Source: DASWLF01 sp963768765
GTDB taxonomy: Bacteria; Desulfobacterota; Desulfobaccia; Desulfobaccales; 0-14-0-80-60-11
Direction of reading: 5' to 3'
Length of the DNA: 64,000 bases
NCBI GenBank assembly: GCA_963768765.1
Contig: CAVYJK010000021.1
Location: 602,626-666,625 of the forward strand
Shown here: positions 54,062 to 63,344 of the stretch, piece by piece
Numbering within the stretch: position 1 is the stretch's first letter
Layout of the letters: each line of letters opens with the position of its first letter
Position numbers and translations under genes: made by a program
Notes under the pieces: generated by a model
Told to the model about the DNA's origin: nothing
Databases searched by the model: none
The model's input: only the letters and a program-made list of their open reading frames with translations

Positions 54062-57000
54062 TAGATTGCGCTGGCTGGCGTGGTGTCTGCCGCTGGTTTT
54101 CCTGGGGGCGATTTTTGGCCTGGTTTGGGAACAAGATCGTGATTTCTGGCGTTCCGCCCACTCCTTGCACCGGCTGGCCCAGGAAGCCGCCCGGCACGGC
54201 GAAAACCAGCAGGCCCTGGAGTTGGCCCGCAAGGCCTGGGGCCGGGAGCCCGCCAACTCCGCTTACGGTCTGCTTGTTGGGCAATTGCATCTCTCGTTGG
54301 GCCAGCCACAGAAAGCTCTCACGGTGGCCCGGCAGGTGGCGGCCCGGGACCCCCGGTCCCAGGAGGCGGTGAGGATTCAAGCCCAAGCCCTGGATCTCCT
54401 GGGCCGGCGGCAGGAAGCCCTGGCGCTGTTGGACGGCCGCCTCAGGGATCAACCCGAGGACACCGAGACCCTGGCCTGCGCCGCGTCCATCGCCACCCAG
54501 AGCCCCGAGGACCGCGACCTGGCCGTCAATTACCAGGAGCGGCTCTACCGGGTGACCCATGACCCCCTGGTGCGCCGCCAGTTACTGGACCTCCTGTTGT
54601 CCCTGGACCGTTTTAAAGAGGCCATCCCCCTACAGGAAGAGGAAGCGGCCCAATTCCCCGAGAACCAGGAGGCCCTGCACCGCCTGGCCCTGCTCCACTA
54701 CTGGCAGCGGGATTACCAGGCAGCCGGCCAGCTGTTCCAGCGCCTTCTGGAGAAGTCCGCGGGGGACGCGGCCTTGCGCCAGGAAGCGGCCCAGGCGGCG
54801 GACGCGGCCCAGGATACCGACAAGGCCCTGGCCCACTATCTCTGGCTCTACGGTCATTACCAGGGGAAAAAGGAGTACGCCCTGGCCCTGGCCCGCCTCT
54901 GGGCCCGGAAAGGGAACCATGCCGAGGCCGCGGGGATCCTGGAGCCTTTGATGCAGCAGCAGCCCGACCCTGAGCTGAGGCGCTGGTATGGCCTGGAGCT
55001 TCTGCTGGTGGGGGATTTCGCCAAGGCCCTGAAGCAGTACCAGGCCGCCTGGGAAGCCGGCGACACCCACAAGGAGACCATCGTCAATCTGGCCCGCCTC
55101 TATGGCCAGAAACGCCACTTTGCCAAGGCCGCGGCCATGTGGGACGAGGCCGCCCGCCGCCAGCTGCTCGACGGCGACCTGCGCTGGGAGGCGGCCCTGA
55201 CCTATTCTTACGCCCGGCGGTTCCAGGACGCGGTGGAAGTGCTCCAGCCGCTGCAAGGTCAGGGCCGCAGCGATCCCCGGGTCCAGCTCTTCCTGGGGCA
55301 GCTCCATTTCTATCAAAAACATTGGGACCAGGCGGCTCATTATTTTACCGCTTACTTGAAAATCCACCCCCAGGATGCGGAAGTAAGGAGGCAACTGGCC
55401 GAGGCCTTGTCGTTTCAGCCCGCAAAGCTGGACGGGGCCCTGGAACAATATGGCGAGGTCCTGAAGCTCAAGGACGACGCCGGCCTGCGTCTGCGGCGCA
55501 TCAGTTTGCTCCTCAAGGCCAGGCGCTGGGAGGAGGCGGCCCGGGAACTCAAGGCCTGCCCCACCCCGGAGGACCCGCGGCTCCTCCGGGAGCAGGCCCA
55601 CCTCTTCCTGTGGCTGGGGGACCTTGATGGGGCCCTGCAGCATTACGACCTGTTCCTCAAGAAGTCTCCCCAGGACCGGGCTGGCCGCCTGGACAAGGCC
55701 CGGGTCCTGACCTACCTGGGCCGCGGCCCCGAGGCCCTGGAGCTCCTGAACCGCCTGCGGATGGAGGAACCCCGGGACCCGGCAGTGCGGGTGGCGGCCG
55801 TGGAGGCCTATCTCACCTGCCGGGACTTCGGCAAGGCCCTGGAGCTGGCCCGCAAGGAACTGGAGGGACTTCCCGATTTGGGCCTGGGGGAGCGGGCCCT
55901 GGTGGCCCGGTGTTACTTCCACTCCGCCGATCCCAAAGACCTCAAGCGGGCCACGGACCTGGTCCTGGAAAACTTGCACAAGGACCGCCACCATCATCCG
56001 TCGCTCCTGATTCTGGCCGCCATTGTGCCGCGGCTGCCCCGCTACGAAGACCTGGACTACCTGATGGACCGCCTCCCCGGCACCCAGGTGGCGGGGCACG
56101 AGACCGCCGCGGCTCTGGCTTATTTTGACGGGCAGTTGGGGCGTCAAGGCGGTAAGGTCAATTATCTGCTGCACGTGCTCAACGAGTATCGCCGCCACAA
56201 GCGACCCGACAGCCCCGGAGAACTGGTGGGCCTGGCCTGGCTGGCCGGAGAGCTGGGGGATAAGCAGGCCGCGGCGGGCTATTTGCGCCAGGCCCTGAAT
56301 CTCAGGCCTAATGACCAGCAGATCGCCGCCCTGCTGCTCAAAAACCAGCTGGACCGCAAGGAGTGGGGCCAGGCCCTGGCCTTACTGGACAAAGAGAAGG
56401 ACAATCCCGGCGCCCCCCTAAAGATGGCCCGCCTCTATCTGATACGGGGCCAATATGAGGGGGTCAAGGCCGTGGTGGCCAGGATCCCCGAAGATTCCCC
56501 GGATGGCCCCCAGGCCCTGCTGCTGCTGGCCCAGGCCTGCCGGGGCGAGCACAGCTATAAGGAAGCCCTGGCCGCCCTGGCCAAGCTTTCAGGTAAGATT
56601 CCCCGGGAGGAGTGGCTCATGGAAAAGGCCCGGGTGCTGGAGGCCATGGGCGACAAGGGGGCCGGGGACCTCTATGGGGCCGTCATCCAGGCCCAGCCCG
56701 GCACGCAATTGGCCCGGGTGGCCAAGGCCAGGCAGGGCAAGGCCGGGGAAAATTGGGCCGCGGCCTACCGGGACTATGCCGAGGCCCTGAAACAGGCGCC
56801 CGACGACATCGAGCTCCTGAACGAACTGGAATATGTCCGCCAGCAGATGCGGCCCCAGATGGCCTCCCGGGGCTTCCCCTATTCCCGGGGGGAGCGCCGC
56901 CCCGAAGAGGTCCAGCGGCCCTGGCAGTTCTCCCGCTTCGGCCGGGAGCCCGGGGGCCTGGGCCTCAGCAATTATCTGCCCGCCTTCATCAGCGAAGTGA

Positions 57001-57902
57001 TCCCGGTGGTCCAGCCCGAGTCCCTGTTCTTCACGGACAGCAACAAGCTCTACGGCGGCATCTTTCGCCTCGAGGGCGGCTTCTGGCTCACCAAGGTCCT
57101 GCCGGCCCGGGTGGGGGCCGAATACCGGGAATACAACCAGGACCGCGATTCGGTAAAGCAGGGCAGGCTGGATCTGGGATTATTTCGGGTCTACGACCAG
57201 CAGACCAGCGCCGCCAGCCGCCTGCGCCGGGCCGAAGTCTCCCTGGGCCTGGGCCCCCTGGCGGTGGAGGACCGCTTGCGGCTCAGCGGCGAGATCATCT
57301 TGCGGCGGTACTGGCGGCGGGATGACCTCAACGTGGTGCAGCAGGGACAGCAGCGGCGGTGGGTACAGTTTCCCGTTCCCCATGTGGTGATCTACAATAC
57401 CACGGAGGCCCTGGGGATAACCGAAAAGGAGGACCGCAACCGCTTGCTGGGCTCCCTGGAGCTGGGTTTCTCGCCGGGTTCCCGCACCGACATGGCCTTA
57501 AGATACAGCCGCCGGGACATCTTTGACCAGGAGGCCTATTCCTTTCCCCGCCTCTACCAGTCGATCCTGAACCTGTCGGCGGCGCGCATCACCACCTATC
57601 AGCAGGTGGACCTGTCCTACACCCATCAATTCAAGCCGGGCCTGGACTGGCGGGGCACCGCGGCCGGGGCCTTCTACTCGGACCAGAACCGCCGCCTCAC
57701 CCTTTACCAGGGGCTGACCTGGCAGGCCGTGGGCCAGCCCCGCATGCACCTGGAGTTCACCCCCCACTATTACCTGGCGGCTTACCAGGAGCGGCACGAG
57801 GCCTATTTCAGCCCCCATGCCTACCATGCCTTGGGCCTGGGGCTGGACTTCGACCGCCAGATCTTCCGTGTGAATAAAAAAGCTGAGACAATCGACCACT
57901 AA
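54054..57902 (+). CDS. Large TPR/outer-membrane exopolysaccharide export protein (BcsC/PelB-like)
   Basis: 1282 residues. An N-terminal membrane anchor (WLAWCLPLVFLGAIFGLVW) is followed by about 850 residues of TPR repeats (AARHGENQQALELARKAW, REPANSAYGLLVGQLHLS and many more). From about 980 the sequence is beta-strand-rich with alternating aromatics (SLFFTDSNKLYGGIFRLEGG, GRTDMALRYSRRDIF-type strands, YQQVDLSYTHQFKPGLDWRG), the pattern of an outer-membrane pore. The plan matches BcsC or PelB, which guide the polymer through the periplasm and out. The end DFDRQIFRVNKKAETIDH lacks the usual terminal Phe and may be altered. A terminator follows. Confidence 0.8.
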   Translation: MSNRLRWLAWCLPLVFLGAIFGLVWEQDRDFWRSAHSLHRLAQEAARHGENQQALELARKAWGREPANSAYGLLVGQLHLSLGQPQKALTVARQVAARDPRSQEAVRIQAQALDLLGRRQEALALLDGRLRDQPEDTETLACAASIATQSPEDRDLAVNYQERLYRVTHDPLVRRQLLDLLLSLDRFKEAIPLQEEEAAQFPENQEALHRLALLHYWQRDYQAAGQLFQRLLEKSAGDAALRQEAAQAADAAQDTDKALAHYLWLYGHYQGKKEYALALARLWARKGNHAEAAGILEPLMQQQPDPELRRWYGLELLLVGDFAKALKQYQAAWEAGDTHKETIVNLARLYGQKRHFAKAAAMWDEAARRQLLDGDLRWEAALTYSYARRFQDAVEVLQPLQGQGRSDPRVQLFLGQLHFYQKHWDQAAHYFTAYLKIHPQDAEVRRQLAEALSFQPAKLDGALEQYGEVLKLKDDAGLRLRRISLLLKARRWEEAARELKACPTPEDPRLLREQAHLFLWLGDLDGALQHYDLFLKKSPQDRAGRLDKARVLTYLGRGPEALELLNRLRMEEPRDPAVRVAAVEAYLTCRDFGKALELARKELEGLPDLGLGERALVARCYFHSADPKDLKRATDLVLENLHKDRHHHPSLLILAAIVPRLPRYEDLDYLMDRLPGTQVAGHETAAALAYFDGQLGRQGGKVNYLLHVLNEYRRHKRPDSPGELVGLAWLAGELGDKQAAAGYLRQALNLRPNDQQIAALLLKNQLDRKEWGQALALLDKEKDNPGAPLKMARLYLIRGQYEGVKAVVARIPEDSPDGPQALLLLAQACRGEHSYKEALAALAKLSGKIPREEWLMEKARVLEAMGDKGAGDLYGAVIQAQPGTQLARVAKARQGKAGENWAAAYRDYAEALKQAPDDIELLNELEYVRQQMRPQMASRGFPYSRGERRPEEVQRPWQFSRFGREPGGLGLSNYLPAFISEVIPVVQPESLFFTDSNKLYGGIFRLEGGFWLTKVLPARVGAEYREYNQDRDSVKQGRLDLGLFRVYDQQTSAASRLRRAEVSLGLGPLAVEDRLRLSGEIILRRYWRRDDLNVVQQGQQRRWVQFPVPHVVIYNTTEALGITEKEDRNRLLGSLELGFSPGSRTDMALRYSRRDIFDQEAYSFPRLYQSILNLSAARITTYQQVDLSYTHQFKPGLDWRGTAAGAFYSDQNRRLTLYQGLTWQAVGQPRMHLEFTPHYYLAAYQERHEAYFSPHAYHALGLGLDFDRQIFRVNKKAETIDH

Positions 57903-57927
57903 ACACTAACCTGCAAAACCCTATAGG

Positions 57928-57969
57928 AAAATCGGCTACCATGTTATATTTTGGTAGCCGATTTTTTTT
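57928..57969 (+). terminator. Rho-independent terminator after the exopolysaccharide genes
   Basis: AAAATCGGCTACCA and TGGTAGCCGATTTT form a perfect 14-bp stem around a 10-nt AT-rich loop, followed by a T-run. It ends the high-GC host part; lower-GC sequence begins just after it. Confidence 0.9.
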
Positions 57970-58124
57970 CTTATTGTGGGGTATTATGGTCACAAAATGG
58001 TCACAGGTTTTCGAGCCTGAGATCCTTAAAATATGGGCCTCATGGGGATGATCAATCTTGCCGGGTAAGAGGTTTTTCCAAGGCTTGTTTCCTCGGAACC
58101 ATCAGCGGCTACAGAGGGTGGACA

Positions 58125-58931
58125 ATGCAAGAAGAAAGTTTAAAAGCCTGCCGTATAGATGATGAGGAGGTATTGGCAATTCGCCATGCTAAATTGAGGG
58201 AGATTAAAAGAGCCTTAAAAGATCTCTATATAATAGGAACATCTACGAATTTTTATAGTCAATCTTCCATCGATATGGATTACAACGAATTTGAAAAGTT
58301 GATCGGAGAGACACATGAGTTTTCTCAAGGCAATACGCAATCAGTATTTAATAAAATAGATTCTGTATTGCAGGAGATGACCTCTGATGAAACTGTTTTT
58401 GTAGGTATAAAGAAATTTCAGGAAGACCAAAAGACGAAAATTATTAACCTGCTTTTATCTCTCGATTATACTCCTCCACAGGATTGGAGAGAAATTGTCG
58501 ATCACTTAGTATTATTACGATTCTACTATAGTTCTGATTTTGAATATTATCATCCAATTGTTGAAGCTTATTTTGATGTTTCTCTATGTAAAATAATGGC
58601 GGCGACAGGTAGCTTATCTGTTATTTTGAGGTTAGATGCTAAAGAAATAAGACGAATCAAGAATATGAGGGAGAGTTTAAAAAAACAAACGGATGGTAAG
58701 ACGACCCTCGTAAGCGAGATATTTAATACCGATATAATTAGACCGGGTATGAAAATGCATTCGGTTGCAATTGCAATAAGAAAAGAATTTATTGGGCGTC
58801 AAAAGCGAGAAATAATTAATAATGATATTAAGCCACCCAGTGTTAGCAGTATTAAGGAATATATTAAACAAGATGATGCCTTAATGAGACACTTTACGAA
58901 GGAAGGCAAATTTTGGATTATCAAAACATAA
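58125..58931 (+). CDS. Hypothetical protein of the integrated element
   Basis: 268 residues from ATG 58125 (MQEESLKACRIDDEEVLAIR); an in-frame extension upstream to 57951 overlaps the terminator and is rejected. The protein is helical and charged, without membrane segments (LREIKRALKDLYIIGTS, FNKIDSVLQEMTSDETVF, ISVSSIKEYIKQ-type tail). GC is very low compared with the genes before 57.9 kb. The last codons and stop lie inside a 25-bp palindrome that is repeated 40 bp further on, which suggests self-regulation. No family was recognised. Confidence 0.6.
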   Translation: MQEESLKACRIDDEEVLAIRHAKLREIKRALKDLYIIGTSTNFYSQSSIDMDYNEFEKLIGETHEFSQGNTQSVFNKIDSVLQEMTSDETVFVGIKKFQEDQKTKIINLLLSLDYTPPQDWREIVDHLVLLRFYYSSDFEYYHPIVEAYFDVSLCKIMAATGSLSVILRLDAKEIRRIKNMRESLKKQTDGKTTLVSEIFNTDIIRPGMKMHSVAIAIRKEFIGRQKREIINNDIKPPSVSSIKEYIKQDDALMRHFTKEGKFWIIKT

Positions 58932-58982
58932 TGTTTCAATAACCGATTTATATTATTTTATCAAAACATTATGTTTTGATAA
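58918..58982. repeat. Two 25-bp palindromes, 40 bp apart
   Basis: The palindromes at 58918-58942 and 58958-58982 share TTATCAAAACAT and ATGTTT. The second has perfect arms (TTATCAAAACAT/ATGTTTTGATAA around one base); the first differs at two bases of its right arm. Start-to-start distance is 40 bp, about four helical turns. The first overlaps the stop of the hypothetical gene. Likely a paired binding site for a dimeric regulator or recombinase. Confidence 0.8.
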
Positions 58983-59034
58983 AGAAGCCTTAATCTTACC
59001 CTTTATTTCTTTTTTATGCTGGTGGATATTCTTT

Positions 59035-59062
59035 GGCAGAGCATATTGCTCTGCCTTTTTTT
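59035..59062 (+). terminator. Rho-independent terminator before the AlpA-like gene
   Basis: GGCAGAGCA and TGCTCTGCC pair around TAT and are followed by seven T residues. It insulates the AlpA-like operon from the gene before it. Confidence 0.88.
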
Positions 59063-59085
59063 ATGTCTCACCTAAGGAGATCGCT

Positions 59086-59277
59086 ATGGATCGGCAAGAA
59101 TTATTGAAAGTGGAGGAACTGGCTAAAGAGTTGAAGGTCCCACCGTCATGGGTCTATGGACAGAGTCGAAAAACTGGTCCAGGGTCGATTCCCAGATTGC
59201 GCGTGGGCAAATACCTTCGGTTCAATCTCCAGGAAGTTTTGGATTGGTTAAAGGAGAATCAGCGTGAGAATGGATAA
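59086..59277 (+). CDS. AlpA/excisionase-like MerR-type DNA-binding protein
   Basis: 63 residues: LLKVEELAKELKVPPSWVYG, then a basic wing (IPRLRVGKYLRFNLQEVLDWL). This is the helix-turn-helix_17/AlpA pattern of small regulators that turn on excision or replication genes in phage satellites and integrative elements. AAGGAG lies ten bases before the ATG. It opens the run of replication genes on this element. Confidence 0.82.
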   Translation: MDRQELLKVEELAKELKVPPSWVYGQSRKTGPGSIPRLRVGKYLRFNLQEVLDWLKENQRENG

Positions 59278-59332
59278 GAATCACATTCCGTTATCCGCCG
59301 AATCTATCGCAAAACCCCTGGGATACGTCTAA
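59270..59332 (+). CDS. Possible 20-residue overlapping ORF
   Basis: ATG at 59270-59272 lies inside the end of the AlpA-like gene. MDKNHIPLSAESIAKPLGYV ends in a TAA that overlaps the next ATG (TAATG). Overlaps on both sides suggest translational coupling along the operon. No homolog is known to me, and a chance frame is possible. Confidence 0.35.
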   Translation: MDKNHIPLSAESIAKPLGYV

Positions 59333-60894
59333 TGAACCAACAGGGACCAAATAAAAAACTCACGGCCGAGGACATCTTGAATGAGGCAGAAGCCCGAATC
59401 GCCGAGGAGCAAGCGGCCTCTCAGGATGCCAGCCAGGCTAACGAGCAGGAACAGGCAAAGCTGGGCTACCTTCCAGTACCTCCTCCCTTCCCGGTGGATG
59501 CCTTCCCCTTGCCCTGTCAAAAAGTAATTCAGGAAATTGCCACGGCCTATGCAGTGCCAGTTGAGGTGCCGGCATCGCAGCCCTGCTATCTGCCAGCGGG
59601 GGCTGCATTGGTAGGACAAGGGGCATAATCATTAAACCCGGATGGATGGAATTTGCCAACCTATGGATTGCTCATGTTGGGGTAAGCGGCCTTGGCAAAA
59701 GCCCAGCAACGACGGAGGTATTCCACCCCATTTGGAAACATGAAAAACGGTGGTACCAGGAATATAAGGAGGCGCTTAAAGAGTATGAGGCTAAATTGGC
59801 CGAATGGAAAAAAGATAAGGGACAACCAGAGCCAGGAGACCTCCCGGGATGGCGACAATTAATCGTTGATGATGCCACAACCGAGGCGTTAACGGATGCT
59901 TTTGACGCAAATCCAAGAGGAATCCTCTGGAACCGAGACGAAATGGCTGGATTTATCCTCGATATTGACCGTTACATTCAGCGGGACGCCGGGTCAAAAA
60001 CCCGGTTCATGAGCAGCTATGATTCTGGTCCATGGAAAGTCAACAGGCGGGACAAATCGAAAAATTCATTCATCCCTCATGCCACCTTGAGTCATATTAG
60101 GGTACGATCCAACCGGCGGTGTTACCTAAAATTTTCTCATCCTTGGATGCAGCCAGTGGGTTTCCTTCCCAGATTCTTCTTTATATGGGCCGTCAGGGAA
60201 GCTCCGCCCTTCTGGACCGATGCCACAGTTTCCCAAGAGAGCAAGGATTTCTTGAGCAAATTGTTTGATCATCTGCTTCGTTTTGATTTTCGGGAAGATG
60301 GCGAACCCTATCTTGTCAACGTGAGTGCTCCGGCAAAAAAAGCGTTTGTTGATTGGTACAATATTCAAGCCGCTGAGCCCTGGTTTAAGGAAAACACCCA
60401 GATTTTTGAAGCTCTTCTGGCCAAATTGCGTGGCCAGTGCCTGCGCATCTGCCTAATTCTTCATTGCCTGGAATCGGCTGCGTCCGGATTATCTGAACTG
60501 CGGGAAGTCAGCCTCTCAACCATGGAAAATGCCATAAAGATTGCTAGTTGTCCTAAAAATCCACCAGAAGAATACCTGGAAATACATCCTCAGCGAAGGC
60601 GCCGTAATGGAGCTGACCCCCATTCAGAAACGGGTGGCGAGGGCTATCCTTCAACTTGAGCCGGAAATCGAGGGTGGCATGTTGCCGACTGCCCGGATAA
60701 CGGCAGTGGTAAATGTTGGTATGGCCGAAAAATTTCGCTTTTCCTCTACCAAGGTGGGAAAGATTGCTGCGGGACTGGGATTTAAAAACCAGAAATTGCC
60801 GGATGGAAAGGCCCGGGGAATTGTGGTTGAGCCTCCCCAGCTCCAAAAATTTAAATCTCTTTTAAACGTGTCCAATGTGTCCGAAGCGTCTTAA
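59332..60894 (+). CDS. DUF3987 replication protein (helicase/primase partner), several frameshifts
   Basis: The chain can be followed across frames: start MNQQGPNKKLTAEDILNEAE, FPVDAFPLPCQKVIQEIATA, break near 59606-59612, then IIIKPGWMEFANLWIAHVGV with SGLGKSP as Walker-A-like loop, DDATTEALTDAFDANPRGIL and WNRDEMAGFILDIDRY. Around 60093-60160 three extra bases hide the expected TIQPAVLPKIFSSLDAASGF. A last break near 60540-60560 leads to a C-terminal helical region (MELTPIQKRVARAILQLEPE). Net length is 521 codons. DUF3987 proteins serve in plasmid, phage and element replication. So many breaks in one gene suggest real decay or very poor consensus here. Confidence 0.75.
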
Positions 60895-61005
60895 CTATAT
60901 AATATGGTTATAGATTATGGCATGAATCAAGTGTCCTTTAAGTGTCTGATGTGTCCAATAAGTCTGCGTAGCCATGTAAAAGACATTTATTACAGAAAAT
61001 CAACA

Positions 61006-62459
61006 ATGAACATAGTCGATCTGCTTCAGGGTGATGGTATTGAGCTTAAACGGGTGGCGGCCACCCATGGTGGCGAATACTGCGGACCATGCCCTCGCTG
61101 TTCAGGGAATGACCGTTTCCGGGCCTGGCCTCAATGGCCCAATAGTAAAGGGGGGCGTTACTGGTGTCGTGGCTGCGGTTGGAGCGGGGACGCTATCGAA
61201 TACTTGAAAACCTTCCGGCAAATGAGCTTCAAGGAAGCTTGCGATTATTTAGGATTCAAGGTGCCGATCAACCCTCGTCGTATGTCCGGCCATAAATTCT
61301 CCAGCCATAAATCCAAACCCAAGTGGGAGCCGAAGGAAATGCAGACACCGTCCGACCAGTGGCAGTCCAGGGCCAGAAATTATTTAGAAGGAGCCGTTTA
61401 TAATCTTTGGGCAGCTGCAGGACACCGGTGGCTGGGATGGTTGAAAGAGATACGCGGGCTGAATGAAGCGACAATCAGGACTTACAAGCTCGGCCTGCAG
61501 CCAATAGATCGATGGGAAGAAAGGGAGGACTGGGGTCTTGAGCAAGTACTGAAAGATAACGGCAAACCAAAACAGCTATGGCTTCCTGAAGGGCTCGTGA
61601 TCCCCTACTTTATTGATGACCAAATTTCCCAAATCAGTTTTAGGAGGAAAAAATCAGCCGGTGATCCGAGATACTTTCACCTGGACGGATCGCATAGCAA
61701 TCCCATGGTCCTTTATCCCGAAAGAGACATCTTGATCGTGGTGGAATCGGCTTTAGATGGGTTTCTTTTGGGCCAGGAGGCCGGTGATCTGGCAGGGGTG
61801 GTGATATTGGGGAGTGCCCAGGGCCAACCAGACAAAGAATTGGCCGCTCTTCTTAGACGCAGACGACTCATTCTCCTTGCCCTGGATGCAGATCCAGCTG
61901 GAGCTCGAGATCATCGTTGGTGGCTTGAGCAGTTCCCCAATTCAAGGCGGTGGCCTCCTATTCAGGTAAAGATCCCGGCGAGATGCTGAAGCAGGGCATT
62001 GACTTGCGTCTCTGGATTGAGGTAGGGATTGCCCGCTTTTTGGAGGAAGTCGCCGAGGCAGAGGAGGAGGAAGACGAACTGCCACCGTCAGGAAACTGCC
62101 ATAATACCGAGTCCCAAGCACCGCCTCTCTTGCATGAGGCTATCCGAGACGAGGAATATCAAACATCAACTCTTGCCCCGGAACCATTATCGGCCGCGGT
62201 CAAAGAAGGGAACATCCGGCTGGGATGCGAGGGAGATGACAAGCCTGAGCCGGTGGCGGTGGAAGTGGTAGACTACCTGGCCCGTGAGACACAGGCCCCG
62301 GAGCGCCTGCTCACCTGTGCCGACTGCCCTCACTTCTCAGCCTCCCCTGGCCCGAACCCCCGAGAAGCCTTTGGCCGGTGTTTGAAACGGAAACGGGGCC
62401 GATTCGGATGCGCGACGCCTTGCGATGCAGCTCTAACCGGTAATGCGGTGGGGGTATGA
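61006..62459 (+). CDS. CHC2 zinc-finger/TOPRIM primase, one frameshift
   Basis: DnaG-like primase of the element. The zinc finger has Cys26, Cys29 and Cys32 (EYCGPCPRCSGNDRF) plus Cys54/Cys57 (YWCRGCGWSGDAIEYL). TOPRIM shows the Glu of ILIVVESALDGFLLGQEAG and the acidic pair in LLALDADPAGARDH. The frame breaks near 61955-61963 (NSRRWP to GKDPGEMLKQGIDLRLWI). The C-terminus has another Cys cluster (LLTCADCPHFSASPG, GRCLKRKRGRFGCATPC). 1454 bp is one base short of a whole codon number. The start MNIVDLLQGDGIELKRVAAT was chosen over an upstream in-frame ATG. Confidence 0.85.
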
Positions 62460-62510
62460 AATGCAAATCTCTGTGGGTAGCCAAATATAACCGAGTAGGA
62501 GGTGACCATC

Positions 62511-62642
62511 ATGACGTGCGGAACCAAAGACATTGAATCACATCTCGGGGGCGGCCCCGGCAACGCAGCCTTATTGAGGCGCAACCGACTGGCCCAAGGT
62601 TTAGAAGGCCGGGAAGGAAATAGTTGGAACCGGATTCCTTGA
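62511..62642 (+). CDS. Small protein of the element (43 residues)
   Basis: AGGAGG eight bases before ATG opens MTCGTKDIESHLGGGPGNAA, ending RIP and TGA. No motif is recognised. The strong ribosome-binding site and its place in the same-strand gene run support it. Confidence 0.5.
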   Translation: MTCGTKDIESHLGGGPGNAALLRRNRLAQGLEGREGNSWNRIP

Positions 62643-62669
62643 TCCATTATCAAAGGAGGCATAAAACTG

Positions 62670-62957
62670 ATGTCCTATAAAGATAAGAAAAATTCCAAAT
62701 TATCGCCTCGGCAGCTCAGGTTCCTGGAATTATATTTCTCTGGGTTCACGATGAGAGCCGCAGCCCGGGCCGCGGGCTACCGTGGGTCCAGCGCCTCTGC
62801 TTTATGCAACACCGGCCGGGCCGTTCTCCTTCGGGCGGTGGCCGCCGATGCCCGAATTGCCCAGTTATTGCTGGACATGACGGTCCATAACCAATCTAAA
62901 ACCGGTCAACTAAAAGGCTTGAGCATCTTGTCCAAGGCCATGTTTTCCCGACGATAG
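62670..62957 (+). CDS. Terminase small subunit-like HTH protein
   Basis: 95 residues. LSPRQLRFLELYFSGFTMRA, AARAAGY, then a second helix pair resembles the opening of phage terminase small subunits (RQ-x-FV-x-EYL...AAIRAGYS). The rest of a terminase (large subunit, portal) is not seen, so it may serve as a regulator or a packaging-interference factor of a satellite. AAAGGAGG lies upstream. Confidence 0.55.
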   Translation: MSYKDKKNSKLSPRQLRFLELYFSGFTMRAAARAAGYRGSSASALCNTGRAVLLRAVAADARIAQLLLDMTVHNQSKTGQLKGLSILSKAMFSRR

Positions 62958-63023
62958 ATGGTTGAACAAACGGGGCAGCGATTAACCGACTCAAAATTTA
63001 GGGTCAGATAGGAGGATTAACCG

Positions 63024-63344
63024 ATGATTTCGGACCTTCAAAAGGAAATTTTACGCCTTGCCTTAGAGAGAAAGTTCGTTACCTCTCAAGAGCTTCTCGC
63101 TGAATTATGGGGCTGCAAGAGCCAGGAGCAGGCCCCCGACGATAAGGCCCAATATAATGTGCGCCATGCCAGCCTGAGCCGGAGTTTAACCAGGCTGTGG
63201 GGCCGGGGGCTGATCCAATACTGGAAGACCCTTAGCCATTGCTGCACAGGAATCACCTTGACGTCCGCGGGCAAAGTGCTGGCCCTCACCATTATGGCAG
63301 AAGCAGAAAAAAGCAGATTTGCGGTTAAGAGCCGGGATTATTGA
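63024..63344 (+). CDS. Winged-helix DNA-binding protein
   Basis: 106 residues. LQKEILRLALERKFVTSQEL and ASLSRSLTRLWGRGLIQYWK, then GITLTSAGKVLALTI, form a winged helix with recognition helix and wing. It is probably a transcription regulator of the element. Good spacing from AGGAGG upstream. Confidence 0.65.
   Translation: MISDLQKEILRLALERKFVTSQELLAELWGCKSQEQAPDDKAQYNVRHASLSRSLTRLWGRGLIQYWKTLSHCCTGITLTSAGKVLALTIMAEAEKSRFAVKSRDY

Noticed and set aside
57951..58124. Longer start of the hypothetical gene at 58125
   Set aside because: The extension begins in the stem of a terminator and is not protein-like; phrases resembling an integrase tail (LWSQNGHRF) were judged chance.
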